From positions 1 through 18,062 of the forward strand of contig CALCEB010000175.1 of the NCBI GenBank assembly GCA_937900045.1: a stretch of 18,062 nucleotides of DNA, read 5' to 3'. This document shows, piece by piece, positions 1 to 6,802 of the stretch (positions within the stretch are counted from its first letter, which is position 1; each line of letters opens with the position of its first letter). The notes beneath the pieces were generated by a model. It was not told the origin of the DNA, did no database searches, and saw only the letters and a program-made list of their open reading frames with translations. Made by a program: the position numbers and the translations under genes. This stretch comes from an uncultured Acidobacteriota bacterium (GTDB taxonomy: Bacteria > Acidobacteriota > Terriglobia > UBA7540).

Positions 1-81
1 GCCGATTCTCAACGGCCTCTTCCGGCCTGATCGGAGGGGTTTTCGACCCTGCGATCCTAGACGCCTTGATGGGCACTGGGT

Positions 82-105
82 GCGCAGACCTGAGAAGGTC
101 TGCGC
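82..105. repeat. Hairpin repeat family A, copy 1
   Basis: Perfect 10-bp inverted repeat GCGCAGACCT / AGGTCTGCGC around a GAGA loop. The pairing extends imperfectly to about 71-111. It lies 20 bp beyond the stop codon of the tectonin-like gene (minus strand). No T-run follows on either strand, so it does not look like an intrinsic terminator. The same core recurs four more times between 1125 and 1554. Confidence 0.8.
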
Positions 106-124
106 CAGCCCGTTGATCCTGGAA

Positions 125-985
125 CTAAGGGGTAAAGTAGTAGATATTACCGACGGAGTTTAGACCCCAAACGGTTCCGTCCGTAGCTACCGAAATCTGC
201 GTGAGAAAACCGGGCAACTGGGTCCAAAAGCCGCCAGTCACATTGTACTGGTAGATCTGTTGTGAAGAGTTGATACCATAAACAGCATTATTCGAACCCA
301 CCGCAATCTGGGTGAGAGCACCCGGTATTTGAAAAAATACTTGAGTCGCATTATCCCATTCGTACACTTTTCCGGCGGAATTGATGCCGAATACCGCGCC
401 ACCAAATCCCACAGCGATTTGAGAGAGGGTCGCGCCTGACACCTGCACAAACTGTTGGCTCTGCTGATCAAGGTAAAAAACGTCACCGCTCGGGTCGAGC
501 CCCCAAACGCTTCCGTCCGAGGACACCGAAAGCTGGGTCAAATTTATTGTGAAGGTGTCCAGGCCGCCAGTCCCGGGATCGTATCGCTCCACTCCGCCGG
601 TTGGATTGATACCCCAGACGACGTCTCTTGCGCCCGCATAGATCTTCGTTGCGGAAAAACCGGGCAAGATTATCCAGGCCCGTTGGCCACGGCTGAAATA
701 GTAAACTTGTTGAGAAGCGTTGACGCCTATAACCCTGTCATCCGAGGCGACGGCGATTTGTACGAGGGAGCCGGGCGTCTGAATCCATCCCCCGTTGTCG
801 TTGTACTCGTATACCAACTGGGCAGAATTAACGCCCCAGACGTGTGGACCGTTTGTGTGTGTTCCTCCTACTGAAATCTGGACCAAAGTGCCCGGGACTT
901 GCGTCCAACTTTGCGCCTGAGCAGGTATCTGCCAAATCATGCACAAAACCACGAACGAAGCTGCAGCGAATACTTTTCTGTACAT
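125..985 (-). CDS. Secreted tectonin-like beta-propeller protein
   Basis: A 286-residue protein that starts with a signal peptide (MYRK, then a hydrophobic stretch ending IPAQAQ), so it is probably exported. The rest is seven repeats of about 35 residues with the pattern W/F-x-Q-x-PG-x-L-x-QI-x-V ... VWG-x-N-x-x-x-x-x-YxY, typical of tectonin/tachylectin-type propeller blades. Proteins of this kind bind glycans or act as adhesins; the ligand here is unknown. The start at 985 is preferred over longer upstream frames because AAGGAG sits 7 bases before it and the signal peptide begins there. There is no enzyme domain. No partner gene is adjacent: both flanks are repeat-rich and gene-free. The repeat count is seen in the sequence; the binding role is family knowledge. 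Confidence 0.85.
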   Translation of the reverse strand: MYRKVFAAASFVVLCMIWQIPAQAQSWTQVPGTLVQISVGGTHTNGPHVWGVNSAQLVYEYNDNGGWIQTPGSLVQIAVASDDRVIGVNASQQVYYFSRGQRAWIILPGFSATKIYAGARDVVWGINPTGGVERYDPGTGGLDTFTINLTQLSVSSDGSVWGLDPSGDVFYLDQQSQQFVQVSGATLSQIAVGFGGAVFGINSAGKVYEWDNATQVFFQIPGALTQIAVGSNNAVYGINSSQQIYQYNVTGGFWTQLPGFLTQISVATDGTVWGLNSVGNIYYFTP

Positions 986-1055
986 GTGTGCTCTCCTTTG
1001 CGTTGGGTTTTGAGATTCAACCCAGGATTTCCATTTTGGCATCCTAAGCCACACG

Positions 1056-1083
1056 AGTATACACCCCACCGGCTCGTTCGCAA
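1056..1083 (-). promoter_or_regulatory. Candidate sigma70 promoter of the tectonin-like gene
   Basis: On the minus strand a TATACT -10 box (1056-1061) lies 16 bp downstream of TTGCGA (1078-1083). The -10 is about 70 bp before the preferred start codon at 985. The -35 matches the consensus in only four of six positions, so this is a moderate call. Confidence 0.35.
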
Positions 1084-1124
1084 CCGCAATTTTGTACTCC
1101 AGACGCCAGCGCGCCAGAAAAAGC

Positions 1125-1150
1125 CGCAGACCTGAAAAGAAAGGTCTGCG
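1125..1150. repeat. Hairpin repeat family A, copy 2
   Basis: Inverted repeat CGCAGACCT (1125-1133) / AGGTCTGCG (1142-1150) with an 8-base loop. It is followed by CCAGCC, as is copy 1 at 82-105. Confidence 0.75.
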
Positions 1151-1163
1151 CCAGCCTGCGGAA

Positions 1164-1206
1164 GCAAGTAGCGCAGACCTGCGTCCTTCAGGTCTACGCT
1201 ACTTGC
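1164..1206. repeat. Hairpin repeat family A, copy 3 (long arms)
   Basis: 17-bp arms, GCAAGTAGCGCAGACCT and AGGTCTACGCTACTTGC, pair with a single mismatch around a 9-base loop. The outer GCAAGTAGCG part is shared with copy 4. Confidence 0.8.
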
Positions 1207-1371
1207 TGCCCCTGGGTCCGCCATTTGGACCATGCATAATATCCTTCAGGCCGGTACACGGAGTCAACCCGCGTGTGGCCCATCCGTGACGCCGTCTGGC
1301 GAGGGTGCGATCAAAAAAATAAGACGCTGGGAAATGGTGGGCTTTGGCGCGCCACTCCGCGCCTCGCCCGA

Positions 1372-1410
1372 GCAAGTAGCGCAGACCTCGCTCTTGAGGT
1401 CTGCGGCTTG
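1372..1410. repeat. Hairpin repeat family A, copy 4
   Basis: It begins GCAAGTAGCGCAGACCTC like copy 3. CGCAGACCTC (1380-1389) pairs with GAGGTCTGCG (1396-1405) around a 6-base loop, and the right-hand outer arm is degenerate (GCTTG). Confidence 0.75.
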
Positions 1411-1529
1411 TCCCACAATCACCTCTGCGGTGTTGTATTCTAGCGCCGTGTCGCGGCTGCATCGCCCTTTTCTTTCCGCTCCCTTCTTTTTTGTTACCGT
1501 TCGGCTGCTCCAGGAACGGAGCGAGGTCG

Positions 1530-1554
1530 CGCGGACCTGATTTGTAGGTCCGCG
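1530..1554. repeat. Hairpin repeat family A, diverged copy 5
   Basis: CGCGGACCT (1530-1538) pairs with AGGTCCGCG (1546-1554). A compensated T-to-C change in both arms, relative to the other copies, keeps the stem intact. Flanking bases GAACG and CGTTC extend the symmetry. Confidence 0.65.
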
Positions 1555-1606
1555 GTTCGTTCAAGAATCTCCATCGCCGCTTGATCCACGCGCCGGGGCG
1601 ACGGCA

Positions 1607-1708
1607 GTGTCGCAGTTTGTTTGCTGTAGCGGCGCTCTATGAGCGCCGACCTTGGATCCTCAACGGTTTCCGGCGCTCATGGAGCGCCGCTACAGCAGAC
1701 TGCGACAC
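1607..1708. repeat. Cruciform repeat family B, copy 1
   Basis: A 102-bp inverted repeat. The outermost 10 bp (GTGTCGCAGT / ACTGCGACAC) and a perfect 15-bp inner arm (GCTGTAGCGGCGCTC at 1623-1637 with its complement at 1682-1696) pair. Each arm also holds its own small hairpin of the form GGCGCTC..GAGCGCC. Related copies lie at 9032-9134 and 17133-17225, always between or at the ends of genes. Confidence 0.85.
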
Positions 1709-1727
1709 TACCGGGGCCATAGAGCCC

Positions 1728-1756
1728 TTGACAGTTCTCCAGTGGGCGGCTATGCT
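1728..1756 (+). promoter_or_regulatory. Sigma70 promoter of the toxin-antitoxin pair
   Basis: A perfect TTGACA (1728-1733), a 17-bp spacer and TATGCT (1751-1756), reading toward the antitoxin start at 1810. It begins 20 bp after the cruciform repeat ends. Confidence 0.65.
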
Positions 1757-1764
1757 TCATTTCA

Positions 1765-1800
1765 GGAAGTCCGGATTTCCGGCTTTCCGGCTTCCGGAAA
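1765..1800. promoter_or_regulatory. Operator-like palindromes before the antitoxin
   Basis: Two adjacent palindromes lie between the promoter and the start codon: a near-perfect 16-mer at 1765-1780 and TTTCCGG / CCGGAAA (1784-1790 and 1794-1800). AbrB/MazE-type antitoxins commonly bind such sites and repress their own operon, so autoregulation is inferred. No clear Shine-Dalgarno sequence is visible before 1810, and the second palindrome could also form an RNA hairpin there. Confidence 0.4.
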
Positions 1801-1809
1801 CCGATCACC

Positions 1810-2154
1810 ATGAACATCATCGTTAAAGTACAGCGCAAGGGCCAAGTGACCATTCCCACGCGCCTCCGTGCGCAGGTGGGCCTGGTTGACGGCGACCTGC
1901 TGGAAGCCAAAGCAGAACGGGGTAAGATCGTTCTCACCCCCAAGCTTCTTGTTGACCGTACCGCTGGGGGCGGATACACGCCGGCCCAACGCCGAGCTCT
2001 CGATGCCCGCCTCACGCAGTCGTTGGAACAGGCGAAAAAAAGCGAGACCTACGGGCCTTTTGAGACCCACGAACAGATGACCGCGTTTCTCCATGGCCAG
2101 GCCAAGAAAGCCCGAACCCGGAAGACCCGATCGGCCAAACCCAGCGCCTCATGA
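1810..2154 (+). CDS. AbrB/MazE/SpoVT-type antitoxin
   Basis: A 114-residue protein. Residues 1-47 form a swapped-hairpin AbrB DNA-binding domain (VQRKGQVTIPTRLRAQVGL, then GDLLEAKAERGKIVLTPK). The C-terminal half, with YTPAQRRALDARLTQSLEQA and a Lys/Arg-rich tail, is the likely toxin-binding part. The stop overlaps the next start by ATGA, so the two genes are translationally coupled as in type II toxin-antitoxin operons. A promoter and palindromes just upstream suggest self-repression. Domain and gene order are visible; the antitoxin role is inferred from the family and the neighbour. Confidence 0.85.
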   Translation: MNIIVKVQRKGQVTIPTRLRAQVGLVDGDLLEAKAERGKIVLTPKLLVDRTAGGGYTPAQRRALDARLTQSLEQAKKSETYGPFETHEQMTAFLHGQAKKARTRKTRSAKPSAS

Positions 2155-2648
2155 AGCGCCAACTGACGGCCGCTGCGGTAAAGGACTACGTCGACGCTCC
2201 GCCCGCCGTTCGGAAGGCGTTCGATAAACAGGCGAAACTACGGGTGGAAAATTTCCGGCACCCGCCGCTCCGCGCCAAGAAATACGATGAGTCCCGCAAT
2301 ATCTGGCAGGCCCGCGTGAATCGCGACTGGCGCTTCTATTTCGTCATCACCGGTGACACCTACCTCAATTTTGAACATCATCTCCCACCCCAAATAACGG
2401 CCAGCGCCTACCTACCCGTCGGCCTTTCAGGGCAGGACAAACCCACGGCCAATCAAAAACCGATGAGAGCGGTTGCCGTCATTCCCGCGCAAGCGGGAAT
2501 CTATACTCTGTCTGCCCATGGCATGGACCCCCGCCGGCGCGGGGGTGACGTAGGGGCGACCCTTGTGGTCGCCCGGCGTTCGGGGGGGCACGAGGCCCGC
2601 CCCTACATCACGAGGCCCGCCGCCCGGCGATTAAACATGGCCAGATAG
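2151..2648 (+). CDS. RelE/ParE-type toxin, frameshifted near its C-terminus and extended by a repeat
   Basis: Residues 1-72 match the RelE/ParE toxin fold: a helical N-terminus, then NIWQARVNRDWRFYFVITGD, the conserved W-x-x-R-x ... R-F-Y-F strand pair. RelE relatives inhibit translation by cleaving mRNA on the ribosome; ParE relatives poison gyrase. After DTYL the frame becomes NFEHHLPPQ and runs on to 165 residues, about twice the family's usual 80-95. If one A at 2367 or 2368 is ignored, the alternative frame reads ILNIISHPK and stops at 2395-2397, giving a normal 81-residue toxin. The tail after about residue 110 is translation of palindromic repeats (VIPAQAGI, DPRRRGGD). Either a recent inactivating insertion or a sequencing error explains this. 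The start overlaps the antitoxin stop. Confidence 0.75.
   Translation: MKRQLTAAAVKDYVDAPPAVRKAFDKQAKLRVENFRHPPLRAKKYDESRNIWQARVNRDWRFYFVITGDTYLNFEHHLPPQITASAYLPVGLSGQDKPTANQKPMRAVAVIPAQAGIYTLSAHGMDPRRRGGDVGATLVVARRSGGHEARPYITRPAARRLNMAR
2478..2550. repeat. Composite palindromic repeat (family D)
   Basis: Two hairpins facing each other. ATTCCCGC / GCGGGAAT (2481-2500) and ACCCCCGC / GCGGGGGT (2527-2546) are bounded by CGTCA and TGACG, making the whole unit an inverted repeat. This type of dispersed element is widespread in bacteria and gives the telltale peptide VIPAQAGI when translated. It lies inside the extended toxin frame. Confidence 0.8.
2550..2606. repeat. Palindromic repeat family C, copy 1
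   Basis: Outer arms GTAGGGGCG (2550-2558) / CGCCCCTAC (2598-2606), with an inner hairpin GGGCGACC..GGTCGCCC and a second CGAGGCCCGCC motif. It directly abuts the family D unit. A second copy is at 15904-15957. Confidence 0.75.
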
Positions 2649-2987
2649 CGCAAGCGCGATCATCAGCGGGGCGGCCGTTGCGATGAGGCTCAAGGAGCCC
2701 TCGAATAGGCCCCTAAAAATAAATTGTCTCATCTGTCTCACTTGTCCCCACCGTCTCAAACGAGTCTGATAACCTCTTGGGGGTGGGATTCAGCCGGGCA
2801 CGCGCCGCCCCTTCGCTCCGCTCAGGGCAGGGTCTGAAGCTCTCCGTTATGAACGCTTCTATCCAGTGAAGAAAGGAGCCCACAAAATTTACGGAACGAA
2901 CCCTAAATTATGTTAACTAGAATACCGGCTTGCAAGCGCGTTTCAGTGGGGAGGCGCAGGGCTTCGTCCTTCGCGCTTTCCACCGTC
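2649..2987. other. Gene-free spacer between the toxin and the phosphoesterase gene
   Basis: About 340 bp between convergent genes. No gene with a credible start and domain was seen. It contains a short 9-bp tandem repeat (2725-2760) and no clear intrinsic terminator. Confidence 0.6.
2725..2760. repeat. Imperfect 9-bp tandem repeat, four units
   Basis: Units TGTCTCATC, TGTCTCACT, TGTCCCCAC and CGTCTCAAA. A related piece, AAGTGAGACAG, occurs near 15857, and CGTCTCATT at 2984-2992 overlaps the phosphoesterase stop codon. Confidence 0.5.
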
Positions 2988-5828
2988 TCATTCGTCTCCG
3001 TCCGCAGCCGCCGGGAACACGGTGTGCCGGGGCGCGGGCATCGGCTCGTTGCCCTTGCGATCGCGCCACAGGATGGCATTCAGCGCATGGGGGTTGGCTT
3101 GGTCGGCGTGGGAAAAGTCCATTTGGGCGGACTGGCGGGCGCCGGGCGCGTCCGGCGGGTTAGTCTGATAGATCAAGCCATTATCGCGGTTGCGGTAGTC
3201 TGCCTTGAAAGGCGGCTGATTGCCGGGACCAGAAAAGAGCGGCGCCATCAAATCCGCCTGGGCGTCGTTATTGTTCATAGGCGGCAAGCCCAGCAACCAC
3301 TCCATAGTGCGGATCATATTGACGGTGGTGTAGAAATGGCTGTCCACAACAGGCAACGCGCTGGAACTGGGCGAATACTTACTGATCATCAGAGCGGGAC
3401 TGCGGTGCGCGTCCACGTGGTCAGGGCCATCCTGGGCGTCATCTTCCAGAATGAAGATGGCTGTGTCCTCCCAATAAGGGCTGTGGGAGACAGCTTCCGC
3501 CACGCGGCCCACGGCCAAGTCATTGTCCGCAACGGAGGCCGTGGGTTTGGGCGCGCCGGGGCGAGTGCCAGCCGTGTGGTCATCCGGTAAGCGCAGGATT
3601 ACGAACTGCGGCAACTTAGTTCCTTGCCCCGATTCGCGCGCCTTCACGAATTGGCCAAACTCGTTCAGGAATTCATCGACGCGCAGTTGATCGGGAAAGT
3701 AGAGATTGAAATCGGCGAAGTTCGGGTCAAAGTGGCCGCGCAATTCGGGCATGGTGGCCACATCCTTGGCAATCATCGGAATCTGCCACGGGTACGGACT
3801 TTTCGAGCCGTGCGGCTGGCCCAGGTTCGAGGGCAGCGGCTCACCCTGCTTGACGAAAGGTTTCGAGCAGCCGGCGGCAAGCGGTTCAGGCGTGCCGGCC
3901 TTGGGTGATTGGGTCCGAAACGCGTTATAGCACCATTCGCTGGCCACGAACTCACCATAATTCCGGTGCGTCAAGCCGTGGCGCGCCACGTCCGCCCAGA
4001 TGTAACCCGTGCCGGGTTCATCGACGTCCGCAATACCTTGCAGAAGCGGAAAGGTGTTGGATACCTGACCCTCGTAATCATAGCGGCGCTCCGAGCTGCG
4101 GTAGCCGATCTCCCAGGTTTTTTCGGTGTAATCGCTGTCAATGGCAGCGTTCGACCAGACGTGACCGTTGCCGGAGACTTCGCCGCTCACGTAGAAATTG
4201 TCCAGTATGCCGAACTGCAGGGCTAACTCGTGCTGATTGGGCGTAATATCCTTGCCGTACATCACCAGCGAGGGATCGCCGTTGCCGGGCTTGAGGTCCC
4301 CAAAAACCTGATCGTAGCTGCGGTTTTCCTTGATGATGTAAATGACGTGATGAATGGGATTGTGGCCGGAAGCAAAGTGAATGGACTGCGCTTCATGCTC
4401 CAGGCGATTGCTTGCTTCGACTTGCTTCGTCCAAGCAGCCAGGTGCGAGTCGATCGTGCCCATATCGATGCTGGTAATCGATCCATGAATGAGAGTAGCG
4501 ATGTAAGGGTGCGGGCCGCGGCGGCCCTTAGCAGAAACCGAAGGATCGACAGCGGAATTGGGTCCGGTGCCCATGCCCTTGCCCGTCGCCACTAGCAGGT
4601 TTTGGCCTTTGACTGCGACTGCCGTGGGATACCATTCGACGGGGATGAAGCCCAGCGCGGGCCGGGCAGCCGGAAGCGCCGTCGGCGACGGCGCAGCAAA
4701 TCCTTGGGAGACATCAAACACGGATACGGCATCCTGCGAAGCGTCCGCCACGAACAGCCGCTTGCCGTCCGCACTCTGGGCCAGACCGTTCGGAACGGTT
4801 CCTCCGAACTTTTCGCCCGGAAGCTCGGTCGAGAGCAGCGCCACCATGCGCCCCTGCGCCCGGTCCACCACAGCCACGCGGTCACGGTTGGCAAGCGCCA
4901 CAAAGAGCCACTTCTGATCCGGGCTGAGAAGCATTGCAGTAGGATGGGAACCGGCGGCAGTGGGCGCTGGCGGAGGCAGAAGCGGAATAAACCGGGTCAC
5001 CTGGCCGGTTTCCAGATTCAGCTCCGCAACCTGGGACGCATTCCACAAACTGCAATAAGCCGTCTTGCCATCGCGCGCCACGGCCACTCCATAGGGATAA
5101 GCGGATGGAACATTGGGCTTCGAGCTCAGGTCAAAGCGATGGATCACAGCGCCCTTTTTGGCGTCAATCAGCAGCGCATCATCGGAGAGATTATCCGCCA
5201 CCAGGATCTCATCTCCACGCTTCGTGGGCGCCACGGCAATCTCTGCGGGATAGGGGATGGATTTTCCTGCCTTGGGCAGCGCAAAGGAGAGGCGGTCGGC
5301 GCGCTGGCCCGCGCCAAGGGGTTGCAAACCGATTTTCAGAAATCCGTGGGGAGAGATGGCGCCGTGCCTGAACCTGTAGATTGCGATCCCGTTGCCAAGG
5401 TCGCCGGGATTCGAGCCATCCGGATCGCTGAGCGAAGCGATGGACGCATACAGTCGTTTTCCATGGGTGGAAAATGCCAGGCCCAGAAAATAGGTCTGAT
5501 GGGCTCGCTTGCCGAGCCGGGCGTCAGGAAAGTCGCGTAGCTCGTTCGTGGCCAGATTCAGGATGGCGATGGATTGGTCATAATGGGATTCCGCGGTTCC
5601 GTAACCATTGTTCAGGATGGCGGCATACCGGCCATCCGGGCTGATCGCAATCGCCGTGGGCAGGCTGTTGGTCCGCTGCGGATGGCCGGGTACCGATTCC
5701 TGAAGAATCTTGCCGGTTGAGAGATTGATGGAACGGCTTGCAGACTGCCCCAAACCGTGGCGGATGGAAACGCCGCAGAGCGCCGCGCACGCCGCGGAAA
5801 TTATGACGATGGATCGAGCTTTGATCAT
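2988..5828 (-). CDS. Exported YncE-type beta-propeller fused to a phosphoesterase
   Basis: A 946-residue protein. It opens with a signal peptide (MIKARS, hydrophobic core, GLGQSAS). Residues about 50-440 form a beta-propeller of YVTN/YncE-type blades (AIAISPDGRYAAI, PTAMLLSPDQKWLFVA, GLAQSADGKRLFVADAS). Residues about 490-850 are a phosphoesterase of the acid phosphatase/phospholipase C superfamily: IIKENRSYDQVFG near 499-510, SGNGHVWSNAAIDSDY, LPDDHT near 748, and the metal-site segment EDDAQDGPDHVDAHR at 795-809. Such proteins are predicted to hydrolyse phosphate esters outside the cytoplasm; the substrate is unknown. The start at 5828 has AAGGAG 6 bases upstream. A longer frame to 5993 exists but only translates a heptamer array and a palindromic repeat. 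It is monocistronic as far as can be seen. Confidence 0.88.
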   Translation of the reverse strand: MIKARSIVIISAACAALCGVSIRHGLGQSASRSINLSTGKILQESVPGHPQRTNSLPTAIAISPDGRYAAILNNGYGTAESHYDQSIAILNLATNELRDFPDARLGKRAHQTYFLGLAFSTHGKRLYASIASLSDPDGSNPGDLGNGIAIYRFRHGAISPHGFLKIGLQPLGAGQRADRLSFALPKAGKSIPYPAEIAVAPTKRGDEILVADNLSDDALLIDAKKGAVIHRFDLSSKPNVPSAYPYGVAVARDGKTAYCSLWNASQVAELNLETGQVTRFIPLLPPPAPTAAGSHPTAMLLSPDQKWLFVALANRDRVAVVDRAQGRMVALLSTELPGEKFGGTVPNGLAQSADGKRLFVADASQDAVSVFDVSQGFAAPSPTALPAARPALGFIPVEWYPTAVAVKGQNLLVATGKGMGTGPNSAVDPSVSAKGRRGPHPYIATLIHGSITSIDMGTIDSHLAAWTKQVEASNRLEHEAQSIHFASGHNPIHHVIYIIKENRSYDQVFGDLKPGNGDPSLVMYGKDITPNQHELALQFGILDNFYVSGEVSGNGHVWSNAAIDSDYTEKTWEIGYRSSERRYDYEGQVSNTFPLLQGIADVDEPGTGYIWADVARHGLTHRNYGEFVASEWCYNAFRTQSPKAGTPEPLAAGCSKPFVKQGEPLPSNLGQPHGSKSPYPWQIPMIAKDVATMPELRGHFDPNFADFNLYFPDQLRVDEFLNEFGQFVKARESGQGTKLPQFVILRLPDDHTAGTRPGAPKPTASVADNDLAVGRVAEAVSHSPYWEDTAIFILEDDAQDGPDHVDAHRSPALMISKYSPSSSALPVVDSHFYTTVNMIRTMEWLLGLPPMNNNDAQADLMAPLFSGPGNQPPFKADYRNRDNGLIYQTNPPDAPGARQSAQMDFSHADQANPHALNAILWRDRKGNEPMPAPRHTVFPAAADGDE

Positions 5829-5846
5829 GACGTTCTCCTTGAAGTC

Positions 5847-5888
5847 AGTGACGAATGAAAAGTGAGGAGTGAAAAGTGATAAGTGAGA
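5847..5888. repeat. Heptamer tandem array, six units (orphan)
   Basis: Six consecutive 7-bp units: AGTGACG, AATGAAA, AGTGAGG, AGTGAAA, AGTGATA, AGTGAGA (consensus AGTGANN). The array starts 18 bp before the phosphoesterase start codon. It has the same period and AGTG core as the arrays bracketing the four-helix-bundle gene at 12992-13019 and 13503-13530, but no such gene is next to it. Confidence 0.75.
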
Positions 5889-5912
5889 ACCTGTGAATAA
5901 ATTCGCCGTGCC

Positions 5913-5992
5913 TGTCATCCTGAGTGAAGCGAAGGATCTAAGCATTTTGTTTTCAGTAACTGCCGAGATGCTTCGGTACGCTCTGCATGACA
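5913..5992. repeat. 80-bp palindromic repeat (TGTCATCCTGAG type, family E)
   Basis: The left arm starts TGTCATCCTGAGTGAAGCG and the right arm ends GCTCTGCATGACA; the two are imperfect reverse complements over about 28 bp. Elements of this type are scattered in many bacterial genomes. Translated on the minus strand it gives the spurious peptide FASLRMTG, which explains the over-long frame upstream of the phosphoesterase. Confidence 0.8.
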
Positions 5993-6025
5993 TACCCGGA
6001 TTTTTTCACACGTTCTCACCTGCTG

Positions 6026-6802
6026 CTACCCGCCAATGCCCTGCGCCACGAACCCGCCGTCCACTGAAAGGATCTCGCCGGTTACGAAGCTGGCGCTGTC
6101 CGATGCCAGGAAAATCGCAGCGCCTTTCAGCTCTTCGACGTTGCCAAAACGCTTCATGGGCGTGTGGGACATAATTGAAGCTTTACGGACCGCTTCATGA
6201 ATCAGGTTGCGGTTCATGGACGTCTCAAACACGCCCGGCGCGAGCGCGTTCACCGTGATGTTGTACTTCACCAGCTCCGTTCCCAGGTTTTTAGTCAGCA
6301 TGGCCACGCCGCCCTTGCTCGCGCAGTAAGGCGTGGATTCGTAAAGGCTCTGGAAAGCGCCAATCGAGGCAATATTAATGATCCTGCCGTACATTTGCTC
6401 CCGCATCACCCGGCCCACCAGTTGGCAGGTATTCCAAGTGCCTTTGAGGTTGATATTCAGGATGCGGTCCCAATCCTCCTCTGGAAATTCAAGAGAGGGA
6501 GCGCGTTTGGTGGTTCCGGCCGAGTTCACCAGAATGTCGATGCGTTGCATTCCGGCCTTCATGCGGTCAATCACAGCCTGAATTTCATCCCGGCGGGTGA
6601 CGTCTCCCGTCAGTTCCAGGGTGTTCCGGCCTAAGCCACGAATTTCGGCGGCGGTCTTCTCCACTTCCTCGCGGCGCCGGCTGATGGCCACCACATCAGC
6701 CCCGGCTTCCGCCAAGCCCAGGGTGATCGCCTGTCCCAAACCGCTCGTGCCGCCAAATACCAGGGCGCGTTTTCCATCCAGTTCAAGTCCCCTGTAACCC
6801 AT
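6026..6802 (-). CDS. Short-chain dehydrogenase/reductase (SDR)
   Basis: A 258-residue classical SDR. The cofactor motif GGTSGLG is at 17-23, NSAG at 93-96, and the catalytic Ser146, Tyr159 and Lys163 lie in NIASIGAF and YCASKGG. SRRR after the second strand favours NADP(H). The C-terminal SVDGGFVAQG is typical. Sequence character is close to gluconate 5-dehydrogenase and 3-oxoacyl-ACP reductase-like enzymes, but the substrate cannot be fixed. The start at 6802 is chosen because GAGGTGGAG lies just upstream; ATG at 6838 and TTG at 6862 are in frame but have poor ribosome sites and add residues the family lacks. The gene is divergent from the transglycosylase gene and has no obvious operon partner. 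Confidence 0.88.
   Translation of the reverse strand: MGYRGLELDGKRALVFGGTSGLGQAITLGLAEAGADVVAISRRREEVEKTAAEIRGLGRNTLELTGDVTRRDEIQAVIDRMKAGMQRIDILVNSAGTTKRAPSLEFPEEDWDRILNINLKGTWNTCQLVGRVMREQMYGRIINIASIGAFQSLYESTPYCASKGGVAMLTKNLGTELVKYNITVNALAPGVFETSMNRNLIHEAVRKASIMSHTPMKRFGNVEELKGAAIFLASDSASFVTGEILSVDGGFVAQGIGG

Larger units (their letters stand above)
986..1809. other. Gene-free, repeat-rich spacer
   Basis: About 820 bp without a convincing gene. Short frames here cross palindromes and have no recognisable domains. The region holds four hairpins of family A, one 102-bp cruciform of family B, a candidate promoter reading left into the tectonin-like gene and a strong candidate promoter with operator-like palindromes reading right into the toxin-antitoxin pair. 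Confidence 0.7.

Noticed and set aside
82..105. Intrinsic terminator of the tectonin-like gene
   Set aside because: The stem is strong but no T-run follows on the minus strand, and identical hairpins occur away from gene ends.
82..1554. CRISPR array
   Set aside because: The repeats are hairpins of unequal length at irregular distances, with no constant spacer size and no cas genes.
1199..1564. 121-codon minus-strand frame in the repeat-rich spacer
   Set aside because: It runs through three hairpin repeats, has no domain and an unlikely composition; treated as non-coding.
4602..5540. 312-codon open frame on the plus strand opposite the phosphoesterase
   Set aside because: It is a shadow of the minus-strand gene: no domain, and the opposite strand encodes clear motifs over the same span. 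The same applies to the plus-strand frames at 2910-3590 and 3905-4595.
5829..5993. N-terminal extension of the phosphoesterase starting at 5993
   Set aside because: The extra 55 residues translate a palindromic repeat and the heptamer array; a signal peptide and AAGGAG support 5828.
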